From Syngnathus acus (Eukaryota > Chordata > Actinopteri > Syngnathiformes > Syngnathidae): a DNA stretch of 64,000 bases. Positions 22,077 through 34,696 of the stretch are shown piece by piece; position 1 is the first letter of the stretch; each line of letters starts with the position of its first letter. Where the stretch lies: contig NC_051092.1 of assembly GCF_901709675.1 (NCBI RefSeq), positions 4,904,491 through 4,968,490 on the forward strand, written 5' to 3'. The notes under the pieces are model-generated. The model saw nothing but the letters and a program-made list of their open reading frames with translations, was not told where the DNA came from and made no database searches. The translations under genes and the position numbers were made by a program.

Positions 22077-23732
22077 TGCCTGAAAGAGGGCGGCTTTAGT
22101 TTAAAGGCAATGACTTTCCTTGTTAGCTCACAGCTGTGCTCGACAAGGTGGGCACGTAATCGAGCAAGGACGCGATTAAGCACCAGAGGAAGGAAGACGT
22201 GTCAGGCCCACCGATGCTGAATTTGCAAATACATTGTTGCCGCTCCGATGAAACCCAAATGTCGGCTCCTCGTCAGCCGAGTATTTTAAGAAGCGAGCGG
22301 AGCGGAACGGAGCGGCTGATGGGGGGGAAACTCAGCACGTTTGTCTCGCTCGCCACTTGAAAGACGTCAGCTTGGCCATGCAAAAATTATTCCCGCCGCT
22401 TCGTCACACTGCGGAGAATTTCCGCTCTTGCTGGTGCTTCGAATAGAAAAGTGGTGGGAGTGGCGACTAAACAATGATGAGAACGCTAAACTGACATTTT
22501 AAAGATAGCAGCTTAAGCACATTTGCTATTTGCTTGGGATGAGTCCACCACATTAACTTCTAGTGAATCATTTTTGCTTTTTCAGTCACAAAAAAAAATT
22601 TGGAAAAAAAAAAAAAAACCCTGCAATGTTGACGTTGATTCTGCAATGCCAACCTAAAATTTGACAAGCTTCAACGGCTTCTACGTGAGACACAGCAAGG
22701 AAATCGGTAATTGACACATTTGGGGGAAAAAAACAATCCGAAAAAACGATCCAACTGACTTCTTGACGGGAGTGCCATACGATAACGTGTAAGAAATGCA
22801 CGCCTAAGCAAATTGGGGCTCAACGGCATCAAAGCTCTCCAAGAAGAAAAAAAACGTCTCAGTTTCTATCATGAGCTTTCCATATCACCTCCGTAAGCTC
22901 AAGTTTTTGCAAGCGAGAGCTTGAGACTTGGACCCCCCCCTCCTCCACCTCCTCGCAGTGTCTGTGACAAGATTAGGCTATCTCTCCGTGTGCACATGGA
23001 TGACTGACTCCTTGGGGCCGGTGGCATCGCTCTGGCATCCCCCCCCATCCTCCGTGCTCCGACCCTAGGCGGCAAACATTTCTATTTGCAACAGGATTAG
23101 CCCTCACCCGGAGCCACCTGATAGGCCAACGCGTCACCCGGGCGGAGGCGGCTCCGCCCCCGCCACGCCTGAGGAGAATGCGGGCGTTGTGGGGAGTGTC
23201 GGTGACAGCGGCGTGGGTTCAAGTGGATCCGGTGGACGAGCAAACCTCGGAACGGCTCCAGCTAGCAAATTCGGGTGGTTTGCATTTTTTTTTTTTTTTT
23301 TTTTTTAATCGACCTATTGGGCATGAAAAGGTTTCATGGAGGAGCTACCTGTGCATTTATCTGATTATATATGCATTTTTTTCTGCCAAAGTATTTAAGT
23401 CGGCAAAAAAAAAGACGTGAAGCTTTTTCTTATCTCCATTGAGGGCGATACTTTCTGTCAGTGCTTTCTTCATTACACCAATATTCCCCCCTTATCTCGC
23501 CTCAGTAATCCCAACCCGCAAGGCTTCAAACAAGAGATTTGCCCCCACCCCCCCAAAAAAAGGGGTTTTAGAAGGATCTTTGCGAATTTCAAATGTCTCG
23601 TTTGACAATCTGATGCCAGGTTTTTTTTTTCCCCCTGTCTTTGAAATCTCTGTTGCTGTGACGCTTCTGCTCGGAGGTGGCAAAAAGCTTTCTTTGCTCT
23701 TCTTGTCTCTCAACAATTAACATCTTCAAGAT
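22077..23732. other. Unique sequence with a GC-box-bearing block
   Basis: 23125-23260 is GC- and CpG-rich and contains GGCTCCGCCCCCGCC (23149-23163), a good Sp1-type GC box, followed by an ATG at 23178. A 22-T run lies at 23285-23306. Purine and C-rich runs occur near 22935-22945 and 23040. No gene is recognised. Confidence 0.5.
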
Positions 23733-23812
23733 GCCTCCTAGCAAGGTACTTAACCTCCACTGCACTCCGGGGACTCTTCATTGACCTGCTTGCCTGCTAC
23801 TGTGCTCACAGC
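23733..23812 (+). mobile_element. SINE-like relic
   Basis: cctagcaaggtacttaacc, then CTGCACTCCGGGG and gcctgctactgtgctc, match from memory the conserved body of a widespread fish SINE (GAGCAAGGCACTTAACC...CTGCTCC...). A second partial copy lies at 41001-41050. No tRNA-like head or tail duplication is visible, so it is probably a fragment. Confidence 0.5.
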
Positions 23813-26301
23813 CTCGCAGGCAAGTTTTTTTTTTTTTCAGGAGGGGGGAGGAGGTATAATTGGAATGGTAAACCTTGCTTAAGCACTAAACAGAATTTTT
23901 GATTATCAGGCAAAAGAGTAGGAAAACGCAAAGTCGTTTCCGACGATGGCTATTTACTGCGCTGTTTACGATGTGAAGTAGGAGGCACGGGATGATTTAC
24001 AGTCACGGGCGTTCGTTGTAATTAAGCCGCTTGTCTCCCGGGGAAACGGCGACGATCACTGGTGGGCTCTTTCGATAAATGACAACTGGGAGAAAAAAAA
24101 TAAATGAACATTTTATGACGCTCATGAAATCAAATATACGTTGAAAGATTAAAAAAAATAACATTATAAAATAATTTAAAATTAAATAAATTAAAAAACT
24201 AAAAAATAAAATAATAAAATTAATAAAAACATTATTACGCTCGTGAAATAAAATATACGTTCATTACGCTTGTGAAAAGTGCAGTATTTGAACGTTAATG
24301 CGAATTTGAGGTTTATGTTAGCGCACAATAAAAGCCAACACAAATCAACTTTGCCCTCCAGACAATTCATGACACGCCAAAGTAATTACGGGCCGCCGCA
24401 GCCTTTCATGGTTCGCGACTCCTGCCCCCCTTCGTAGCCTTTTCGTGAGTTTGTTTGAAAGTACAACATAATCAAGGTAATTAGGCCGACCTAGCAAAGT
24501 TTGGGTGATGGTCATATTCGAGGCGAGAGAATAGAGGAAAGAGATACCACTTGGCGGCTGTCATGTCAACCCCCCCCCCTTAATTAGGGTGGGCAGCAAC
24601 TGGACCCAGATAAAAAGTGAGTGCCAAGGGAGCCAAGCAGGTCAAGTACGGTTTAATTAAATGATAAGCCATTAATCAATTAATCAGTGGAAAAAGGGCT
24701 TGGGCAACGTTACAGAGTTAATGATTTGACTTTGATTTTGGGAGGTTAGCAAAATCAGATTACTGATTTTTTGGCCCAATAATTTTCAAGCTATCAATAA
24801 CAAATATGTCTGGAATCTTGAGACACATCGAGTTATTATTGTGGAAAACACAACACGTCTTGGCACTGCACCCCCCCCGAAATATGCTTGGAGGTGCCAT
24901 ACACACACATTAAACACTTTTGGGAACAGTAATAATCAGTCGAAAAATGTGCTAATCTGTCTCTAAAGCCAAACGAGGCGCATTCAAACACACAAATAAA
25001 GCTGTCCACATCGCCACTGAGGAGTCAATCTTGAATTTCTCTTGCGTCGCGGCCTTGCGGCAGCATCAGTAATGTTCCGTCCACCGTTCATTATAAGAGC
25101 ACTCGTAATCTTGAATGAGGTATTTTGATTTGCGTCACTGATTTGAATTTGAAAGGACTAAGAATGAAGTCGCAGCATGGGAGCTACAAACAACGGGCTC
25201 CCGCATCAAATCAGGTGATTTTGTCAAGACTCGAGTGCCGGACAGATGTTTCTGTGACGGATCTTTGGCGAGCTTTTCCTTCAAGCGTCCTTATCACAAA
25301 GGGTCGGGAACATAACATTGCTTTCTGCTGACACAGCAGCTAGCCCTGCTATCGCCAATATATCATGTGTCTCTTGGCTTCAAGTCCCCCCCCCAATGTT
25401 TTTTTCAATTTCCCAGCCAGTCCATTATGGTGAGTAAGCAAGTAAAAACAATCAGGCTTCATCGCCCACATGTAAACAAAAGGAATAATTCAGGAGGACA
25501 TAAAACCCTCACGGTGTCTTTGGAGATGATTTGATGGTGACGCCGACTGGCGGCATATATTTGTATTCTTCAAGTGATCCCCTGTGAAAAATTTGCAACC
25601 GTTTTACATACGACACGGAACAATATTCAAACATTTGAAGTCTGGATTAAAAAAAGCAGTAAACGATGCTAAAGAGGCTAAAAGCTGTCAATTGAGACTC
25701 ATTTCATTTGCATAAAAAAGTACATTGAGTGGTGCAGATGAACATTTGAGTTTGAAATAAATGCGTCATGTCAAGAGATGGCCGCCTCTTGACTGGATGG
25801 GGCGCACGAGTGAGACGGAAAGATGACACCAGGCTGACACCGGGCTCGAAAATGCTGACGGATTTTTTTCAATGTGCTGAGGGAAAAACTTGCAGCACAA
25901 AGATGGCAGAAGATACCATTGGATTAAAAAAAAAGGGGGGGGTGTAAAGTTAAATAAATAAATAGTATTTTATTAATGTACAATTGGGTTGAGTTTTGCT
26001 AAGGCTAAAGATGCAAAAAAAGAAAAATACTCAGATGCCAAAAAAGTCTCGATCGAAACATCTCTTGTCATAATCTCAACTTTGACCTTCTACCTCCAAC
26101 ATTTTGGGCCCATGTAAGAAAAGAAACAAGTTTCTCAATGTTGTTTTCTATCCAGTGAATGGCTCGTCCTTGATGATGACCCGCATGTTGATCAATAACC
26201 TGATTGGCTATCAGTTTCAGATGAACCAATCAGAAAGTGCGAATCTTGACATAAATAATAAATAGTAATCTGATCATATTTCAGATGAAATCCATGCAGG
26301 A
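23813..26301. other. Unique sequence with an A-rich duplicated motif
   Basis: 24113-24278 is A-rich and repeats ACGCTCATGAAAT/ACGCTCGTGAAAT followed by AAATATACGTT, once each side of an (AAAT)-like core. 24300-24420 is non-repetitive, with AAGTAATTACGGG, and could be conserved. A donor ATG/GTGAGT lies only 13 bases after an acceptor-like cccag near 25416. No gene recognised. Confidence 0.5.
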
Positions 26302-26394
26302 GAACCCCTCCCGAGATTCCCGTCCCCCGATCTCAGCGGGGTCTTATCAGGCGACGGCGCATCTGATAAAGTCCTGAAGGGACTCTCGGGGTTC
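26302..26394. promoter_or_regulatory. GC-rich nested inverted repeat with paired GATA motifs
   Basis: The outer arms are GAACCCC (26302-26308) and GGGGTTC (26388-26394), with CCGAGA and TCTCGG just inside. The inner arms are TTATCAG (26344-26350) and CTGATAA (26363-26369), separated by 12 bases. Each inner arm contains a GATA-factor core in opposite orientation. It stands out from AT-rich flanks and has no transposon hallmarks. A palindromic GATA enhancer element is an inference. Confidence 0.45.
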
Positions 26395-29300
26395 GGCCCG
26401 TATGGATCGAGCCCAATGAAACGGTCGATTCATCTCTCTCTCTTAGGGAGATAAGCGCCGTTTGTCAGTCTGATTGACGTATCAAAGAAAGGCGGCCGAT
26501 GCCATTGGGTGACATCTGAAAGGCTTTTCCAGCCTTACACCAGACTGCTTTCTGATGTAAACAAGCAGGGATGCGCTTTCCGTCCCAAAGCAGCCCAACA
26601 AAAAGGGGATAAAGGCAATTCAGGTATATCTTATTTTGGGCAACCCGTCGGAATCAACTCTTGTTTTTTTCTCCATCCTCTTTAGAAGGACGTGAGACAA
26701 AACAAGAGCTTGGGCTGAATGCTGATTAACTAAAGTGAAGGCGCTTGAATCTCAAAGCAGCATCCGGAAGGAATCAAAGCTGTCATGTGAAAAAAAAAAT
26801 TTGTTTATCTAGAGGCTTGTTGACCCAGAGGCATCGCAAGTGTATAAAAGACGGTACAGGGAACACAAGAAAATGTGAGGGAGAAAAAGAGCGAGCGAGA
26901 GAGGCCTGAAACAAAATGAAAATCTCACAAATCTCACAAGTCAATATTCGTACAGTGTTTAATCATAATAAAATAAAGAAATTCAATAATTGATAAAATG
27001 GCTAGACAAACCTCCCTATGAGTACATTGTGGCTATCTATGTCACATGTCGCTACAGAATGATGATACGCACACAAAAAAAAATCAAACGCACGAAGAGA
27101 GAAACGCTCGTCTTGCCAGTTTCACACGGCCTGCCCACGGCGGGCGCCAGAGATCAGCGCACCCATCTGAAAATTCGATTATCCCGCTTTTGTGCCGACG
27201 TTATCTCTCCCGTTGTATGTGTTAAAAATAATAAAAAATGTCTCCGCGTGTTCTCACGTCATCACGAAAACTGTCGACAGTATCCAGAGATCAATTAGGC
27301 TTGCGGATCCCCGGTTTGAAAGCGCATTCGGTGAGAGACGCCAAAAGTTCTCTCGAGTCCTTACAAAGCTCGTGGAGGTGTCGGCACCTCACACGTTCGC
27401 AAGCCGTCAGGAAAAAGCTGTGAGATAAAGTTGCACTCATACATGTACATTTATATCTCAAAATATTAGAATCATTCCTACATTTGCTTACGCAATCAGT
27501 ACAATATTTGTAATTTGCATTTTGCTATTGTTGTCATGTTCAAGGCCTTTAGCATTTCAGAATTGATCAGAATAATCCAAAAAGTAACTCAGATGTATAG
27601 CAAAAATATTACAATATAAAAAACTCACTGTTGTGATCATTGTGATAAGATTAATCAGTCAGCAAATTAACAGCTTAGTTGTTCAAAGCCAAAGTCATCA
27701 ATGCTATCATCAAATGGCTGTGTGTTATTTAATCTTCCTCTCTAAACACTGATTGACTTAAAAAAAAATCCTCCGGGGTGTTTGGGAACAGCCCTGAAAC
27801 AAAGATGATTTAAAAGAAAGGTTTGCTCCTTTGATACAATCCCTTCTTAGCATCTTTGAAGTGCTGTATTAGTTTAGCGCTAGCTAGCTAAGGCAGGCAT
27901 CAAGGTGACCGGCGAGGTGTCAAAAAATGTGATGCACTAGTCTCAAATCAAATTACACACAAACGCTTCAATCGATACGCATCCAAGTGCCAGAGATGGA
28001 TTTTTGTCCTATTTATTTTGGTTGGAGTATTGCTTCATAAATCAGGTGTTTGGTTTTTCGATACTCGTGTTTAGTGTTTGTCAAACTAAGATTGAATCAA
28101 CAAGAATGTACAGCCAGCATTCCGCCTTGGAAATTCACAAATACACTTCTTGTCACAATGTTTCAGTTTTTCCCCTTATAGCAAAATGCTAATCCTAGCA
28201 TGATAAAACCAAGAACTTGCTATTAAGTTTGTACATGGCTTGTATTTCTTTCTTATCGTACAAAAACGTTCAAAGTGCGAGTGTAAGGACGTGTTATAAA
28301 GACACTTTTTAGGGTTGTGAGGTGAAATTTATTTGCAAGCCACTGTGATAAAGTAAATGACCAACACAGAGTGCTAACGATGCTAACCGAAAGCTAATAA
28401 AGTCAAATCAATACGTTGGAAAGTGCCAATATAACTTGCCTGCGTTATAACCTCAAAGTCTGTCCTTGGGGACAACAAAAAGTCTTTTTTTGCTAAATAG
28501 ACCGAAATTATATTTCATTTACAAACGGGGATACCATTTTTATAGCTCCGCAGTTAAAAAGTTGGCGACTAAATACGACATCAAGCTAGCCATTAAAACT
28601 TTCATGCTGAGCACTCATAACGAGACCTCCGACTTTCATTCTGCCACGTTTTCATGATGACCGAGCGATTCCGCGAAGACACCAAAGGAACTTAATCTCG
28701 ATTTTGACCTGGACCGCTACGAGAACAAGTCAGTGGAAGAACGGAAGCCGACTGAGTAGTAATGAAGTCCCTGGCCGGATGCTCGCTAATGTCAGACCTG
28801 CCTCCTCCAGTTAAAATGAGGAGCTTCTCGTCTCCTCTATCCTCACTACTTTACAATCTCAAAGCTTGAGGGATCTCTGCTAGGGAGGGAACGAGGGATA
28901 CTATTTATAGCAGGGGCGACAAGGCTTCCTGTAAATAATTACCCTGGATGCTGTGGCAGCTGCCAGCCGATTGGCTCGGACGTCGGCGTGGCGTCAAACG
29001 CACGCCGGCGTCACAAAACCTCACGTCCACACAAACCCGAGGAACCGCGGGATGGCTCGACTGGCATAATTACGAGGTAGGAGTGATGGGCCCGCTTGCA
29101 AATGAAGCCCACAAGATTGTTTGCGTGGTAGTTCACCCAGAGGAATCACGCAGAGGACAATATGTTTCAAGGAAATTACTCAAAGATGTAAATTCGGACG
29201 CGGGCAACCCTCGTTATTCCCGCGACTATTCCCCGAGGCTGCGGCTGTAAACAAGAATAGGATCTTAGCGCAGTCGCATATTTGAATAAGAGGAAGTTTC

Positions 29301-29641
29301 ACAGCAGAAGGTCACCTAAAGTTTGCCTGACAACAGACACGAATGCAAATCAGTAAGAGGAATTCAGCTAAAAGGGGTCAGTGGAGGACTATTTGCCGCT
29401 GGTATTTATTTCATTCGAGTAATTTGGAAAGCTTATATGCAGTCATTTGGGAAACACTGACTTTTTTTTTGGCTTGCAATTAGCTTCCACTACACCTCCC
29501 TGCATCATGTATTTTTAAGAGTATCATTTTTGTGGAGTGAGTGGAGGATTTTTATTCAGTAGTTTGCATTATTAAATGCTTAAGTCTCCCACCCTGTCAG
29601 ATATTTTGGTTTTTGTTCTTTTTTAATTGTAAAGCCTTTTG
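26395..29641. other. Mostly unique sequence, no gene recognised
   Basis: 26395-26540 continues the GC-rich block (ATTGACGTATC, GGGTGACATC). 26900-27000 is A-rich. Open frames at 26990-27430 overlap one another on the plus strand and match no family. The rest is AT-rich unique sequence with a T run near 29462-29469. Confidence 0.55.
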
Positions 29642-29870
29642 TAGGGATGTACCACAGCACTATTTTTTAGATAACAGAACAAGTATTCACCCTCACAATA
29701 AATACAGAGAGTATCTAAAATATTTAACACTATGACAAAAAAGAAAGTTCTTTCTTACTGATGCAAATGATGATTTGCAAATGTATCAAACTGCCAGAGA
29801 ATAGCGCCGAGGAGGGCCAAGTATCGGTGGTTGGTATCGGCAGCCTCCATGAAATTGTATAATGTACAAT
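29642..29870 (+). mobile_element. Decayed MITE-like repeat (TAGGGATGTACC start)
   Basis: Begins TAGGGATGTACCACAGCAC and includes aacaagtattcaccctcac and GTATCGGTGGTTGGTATCGGC. These resemble, from memory, a fish DNA repeat built of TACCGATAC/GTATCGG motifs. No target duplication was identified and the right boundary is uncertain. The GGTATCGG motif also occurs twice at 9090-9110. Confidence 0.35.
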
Positions 29871-30994
29871 GATACAGTTTTTATTTTCATACTGAAAGTA
29901 TTCACAAATATGTTTTAAATCGCAATCGTCACAACTCCTTTACTAATTTTATAAACAGAATTTAAATTTAATAATACATTTATAATAATAAATGTATAAT
30001 CATAATAATAATAAAATCAAGTAAGACATTTAAATTTAGAATATGAATAGAATATACCATTTGCTTTCCGGCCAGCTGCCCTGAACTTGCAAACAGACAA
30101 GACAACATTAGTTGAACTCGTTGCCCTCAGCTGAAATTCTTTTCTTTTCCCTTCAGCTTGTGTCAAAAACTGAAATACCTGAGTGTAGCACAAAACCAGG
30201 CAGAGCTCATTGTTTTTGGACTTAAAACAGAAACCTGAAATAGGAGAGGAGCAGCGCCAGAGCTGCAGAGAACATTTGCATTGTTCCAAGAAGGCACTGA
30301 CTCACAACTGGCCAAGGGGGGGACGACGATTTTAGTGAGAACGTAACAGTAAATGAATAAGTTTCTCACTTTGAGGTCTGCGGTCTTGGCCTAATTAGCG
30401 GCGCCAGACATTCAAAACAAACGCGGTGTAGCGGAATTTTGCTGTTATGCTGCATGAAATTTGGAATAAGATTGCATCATGCACAAGATGGACTTCTTAT
30501 TTCCGGCAGAAATGGAAAATTCCAAAACTGAAACCTGCAGAGGCTCTGGCTTGTCGGTCAGCGCTAATTAGCTGTCTAAAAAAAGTTGCCAAACAACATC
30601 AGCTATGGAGAGACGAGTTCCACCTACGAAGATTTGCCAACAAGTACCCTCCAGCTTCTGTTGTTACCGCTCCAACAATGACACCGGAAGAGATCTGCGG
30701 CAGTAACAATGGCCTTTTTTCAGGAAGGCGTCACTTATCAGGCGCCGTCATTTTTCTTTCATTTTTCAAGGAGGGCGAGCAGTGGAGAAACGAAAATATT
30801 GACACCATTGAGCGGAAATAATGCCAAGGACCGGATAAATGTCCAGGCTGGGACAAAATGATGCTGGCGAGTGAGATTTATTTAGTCGTGGTGATGTTCA
30901 TTGTAACTCTCTAAGTGATGTCACAATCTTCTAATATTGCTAATGAGACCAAAATAGCTCTCAATAATAGCCAACATCGAGTTCCTGACATGCT
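29871..30994. other. AT-rich then unique sequence with one exon-like segment
   Basis: 29880-30060 is AT-rich. The exon-like segment 30179-30234 is listed separately. A plus-strand frame of 124 codons (30447-30821) resembles no known protein. No gene is called. Confidence 0.5.
30179..30234 (-). other. Candidate 56-nt exon (unproven)
   Basis: On the minus strand the acceptor is excellent (gctcctctcctatttcag) and the donor is good (CTCAG then GTATTT). Two frames are open. One reads FCFKSKNNELCLVLCYTQ after two leading bases and ends in phase 0; the other reads VSVLSPKTMSSAWFCATL. No homology is recognised. Pseudo-exons with such signals occur by chance in long introns. Confidence 0.18.
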
Positions 30995-31217
30995 GAACAA
31001 AAGGGGTCCAAGAAATGACCCTTGAGGGACTCCACATTATGGCTATTGGATCAGATTTAAAGGTTCCAATGGTCACACTTTTCTAAGACCTGATCTATTT
31101 TTAGGACTGTTCAATTTAGTCCGCATTTCCTACCTCTTCAACTGTGTATTATGATCTACCGTATCGATTGCTGAACTGAGAGCCAATAAGATGCTTTTGT
31201 TTCAAGAAGCTAGGCGA
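30995..31217 (-). mobile_element. L2/CR1-type LINE reverse transcriptase fragment (decayed)
   Basis: On the minus strand 31195-31133 encodes SILLALSSAIDTVDHNTQLK, matching the RT block usually written LLDLSAAFDTVDH. 31033-30995 encodes GVPQGSFLGPLLF, the next conserved RT block. Between them TIGTFKSDP is readable in another frame, so there are frameshifts, stops and an internal deletion. The downstream YADD block is not recognisable. The element is non-functional. Family: non-LTR retrotransposon of the CR1/L2 group, by motif. Confidence 0.8.
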
Positions 31218-34200
31218 CTTCACTTTGCCTGATAACAGGACACCGTACAGACACCAAAAAAATCTAGGATATAATGCTTCACCGAATCTGTGTAGGAGGT
31301 AAAAAAAAAAAAAAAAAGGAATAACGTGGTGGCAGTGACCGGCAATGATGCAATTGCGTTTTTGGACAGTCCCAGTACAACTGTACTGCCAGAACACCTA
31401 CACTTGAACACAAAACAGAAAATTGTGCTTTTTTTTTTTGGGAGAACCAAAATGCATTTCCAGCCAGTGAAGGACACAAACACAAAGTGCCAAACAAAAA
31501 AAAAAAATCTCATTTATTTGCTGTTTAAATCAATGAGATTTCATTGCTAAGCTTTCATAATGAACCCGTCCAGTTTTCAAGTTGTCTCTCAAGTTGGATC
31601 TGTGGCTTTTGTCTGTGACAATTATTTCAAAATATAAAGGCCAAAAAAAGCAGGAAGACGCTCGCGTCACCACACGCATCATCACTTATCAAATAACCAC
31701 TTTGGTAACAGATAAGACCCCAAAAGCAATTTCCATTGCCATTATTTTTCCAAAAAGAAAAGGAAATGAGCAACTTTTATTTTGTAACTTCTAGTTAAGC
31801 TCGCGGTCATTAAAAAAAATGGTTTTATGACACGCGGGAAGATAGAAGCTGCAGTTTATCAGGCCGCTGCCAAAACTGGATTAATACGAATCGTAAAAAA
31901 ACTGTCAGGAAGTCTTCGAATCAAGTTACGAGCTTCATGCTTGAAGTCCCTTGATGGCGTCAATTCATCCACCAAGTCTTGAAAGTGAGAACAAAACAGC
32001 CACAATGGCTGCTTTGGTCATTTTTAGAGGAATTAAATAAAATGTTCCAACTTCTTTTCCGAAAGCTGCGCCTGAGCGCTATGAAGCCAAAGGACGGACG
32101 TCTTCATTCTGGCTGCCGTCGTCGCATGCCATCGATTTCACAATCGCAATTCACGGCGGGCTCAATTTCGTCAAACCGACACCTCGACCTTGGGCTCCGT
32201 GACATCAAGTCAAGTTTACGGCTGCGGGCGGTTACTTCACATGGACGCGCAGAAGCGATGTCACGGCCCGCAGCAGCGGTATTTACACGCGGCGTATTGA
32301 TTCCAGATCGCTGCTGCTGATCTTTAATTTTCAACAAGGCCGAGTTGGAGTTACGCGGGGAGCAGGGGTAGCACGCAGTGAGAACGCCGCATCGCCATAA
32401 GATGCTAGAAGCGCCGCTAGCAAGTTTGAAAAGACCATGGATGAAGTTGTGCGGCATTTATTGTATCATTTGCATAAAGATTTATGACGCGTGGAATGCG
32501 GAACTTTGGTGGCGAATTTTATTTTAATTTATTATTATGAGTTATTTTATTACCGTGTGAATGCTGAGAGACAAGACGCTATTGTTAGAAAATGTCGTCG
32601 ACATCAGAAGTGTCACTCGATTATAATTTAAGCAGCAAGATGATCCCGACAAATACATAAATCCCCCCGCTTATGCACTCTTCACAAATTCACTTATTTT
32701 TCATTTCTATTATTATTTTTATCATTTTTTTATTGTGTAGAGCCTAGCTACAACTATTTGCTAAAAATGCCACCCAGATAAATGGATAAAAATCACTTTA
32801 CATTACTTAAGCACAACTAGTTTTGAAACCAGAAGCCAGTAAAAATAATTCAATATCATTATATTTATTTAAACGGATCAAATGTTTTGGTGTTTTAGCA
32901 AGAAACAAAGTTGAACATAATTTGCGGGCCACATAAACCTGATGTGGCGGGCCAGACCTGGTCCCCAAGCCTCGGGTTTGACGCTTATGATTTAGAAGGA
33001 AAAAGCCCTTCACCATATCGAGGCAATTGAAAACAATTTTGGAGCATGTTTGGAATGACTGTGAGCAGATTTAAGTGGAATCGGAACAATCTGTTCTTCG
33101 CTCGACGTTTATGTGACTTGTGCCTAAATTGTTCATTTCCTTTTATTTAATAAAAAAAGGAACAGACACACAATCTTTCCTCATCAAGACTCTCTGCCGC
33201 CGCCTTCACTACTTCTTCCTCTTCTTCACCTGTTTCCATGGCAACCAGTCAGCGCAACCAGGGCCGTGGCTAGCGGCTCTTAAGTTTCAGCTCGCACTAA
33301 TGAAAATGCTGCAGGACGTCTCGCCCAGCGGTACTTACGAAAGCACGTCGGGATCCGTGGGCCGGTTCTCCCGCACTCACCGTAAAAGCAATCCCGTCGG
33401 CTCGCGTGCCAGTTGACATTATTGTCAGCTTTGATAATGAGTCGGCGTTCTCGCCGCAGGACAGAGAGCGACTGTATTTTCCGATTATTTCCCAAGCACG
33501 CTAATTTCTAATTACACGTTTGACACACTTGCGTCGACGCTGTAATTACCGCCGCTGCGGCCGCTCTCGATTGAAGACCGATTCTATACTGGTGTGCTTT
33601 TTTAGAAAATAAGCTGGCCCTTTAATAGAAATGCTTGCGTGATTAGTGAGATTCGACTTGCTTGTGGGAAAACCTCGTTACGATAATCACATCAATGGAG
33701 CAAACAAACTCTCCGATGCCAATAGCTTGTTGTTCCATGCGAGGCTTGAGGAACTATAATTACAGCAGTTAACATGACATGTTTCTATTCGTCGGCCAAA
33801 TTGTACTTCCATACAACTATTTTGTGTTGCGGGTGACTTTAGGCCAGATGTGCTCAATTGCAGGGCACAAACAGAGCAACAATAAAATAAAAATCATCCT
33901 CGCATTGGGTGGCCAAAGATAGACTTTTAAAGGGGAAGACTTTTTTTAAATGTTGCCCCCTAGTGGAAGGAAATGTAATTGCTCCGCCTGTTATTGTCTG
34001 TCATTGGCATGGATAGATGAACAAAGATACATGATTTGTAGTGAATAAATTCTCATTTTCAGCCCAATTAATTAAAATCGCCTAATTTCCCTGCGGCACA
34101 TTGCTTGAAATTACTTGCTTATTGTGACAAACTAAAAGCTACCGACAAATTCGTTGTTTTTTTTTTTTTAATTGAGTAACACAACTTGTAAATATATTTG

Positions 34201-34696
34201 TTTTTTTCCTGCCTGCCAGTGAAGGAAAACAGCAGCGATAGTCAATAACATATAATGCAATAGTCCTCAAATTTGTATATTTAAATAAAGTAAACAGTCA
34301 CTGGCCAGTCTTCTTGATCATTGAGTCGAGCTCTTGTTTGGTTTTGCAGCCTTCCCTGCATGCGCCCGCGTTTTGTCTTTAATTGAAGCGGGAAAAAGAG
34401 AAGCACTTTTTCATTGTAAGGTGCCGCACTCAAAAGGCCCTGGCGCTGTAATCATCACTTCTACAATGAGAAGCTGGGATGCAACCAAAGTGTTTGCTTT
34501 GAATTATGAAACGTGGTTCGCTGAGGTTTTATACCAATCGCAGTGGTGCCTAGAGATATGAGCTTAACTCGTTCCATAAGCATGCTTGGAACTCAAAACA
34601 GTATGAACATGAACACTCAACTTAAAAGCCAGGGAATAAAAACTTTACTTACTGATTCAATTGAAATAACTGAAACTGAACTGGATTAACAAAATA
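31218..34696. other. Unique sequence, possible conserved blocks, no gene
   Basis: A 17-A run lies at 31301-31317. 32040-32460 is GC-rich and open on both strands without homology. 33415-33600 is non-repetitive with GCTAATTTCTAATTACACG and CTGTAATTACCGCC motifs, a good candidate for conserved regulatory sequence (inference). A CTCF-like site at 33954 is listed separately. Confidence 0.5.
33954..33966 (-). promoter_or_regulatory. CTCF-like core motif (perfect match)
   Basis: On the minus strand CCACTAGGGGGCA matches the CTCF core CCASYAGRKGGCR at all 13 positions. Occupancy cannot be judged from sequence. Similar strings also occur at the ends of some fish repeats. Confidence 0.45.
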
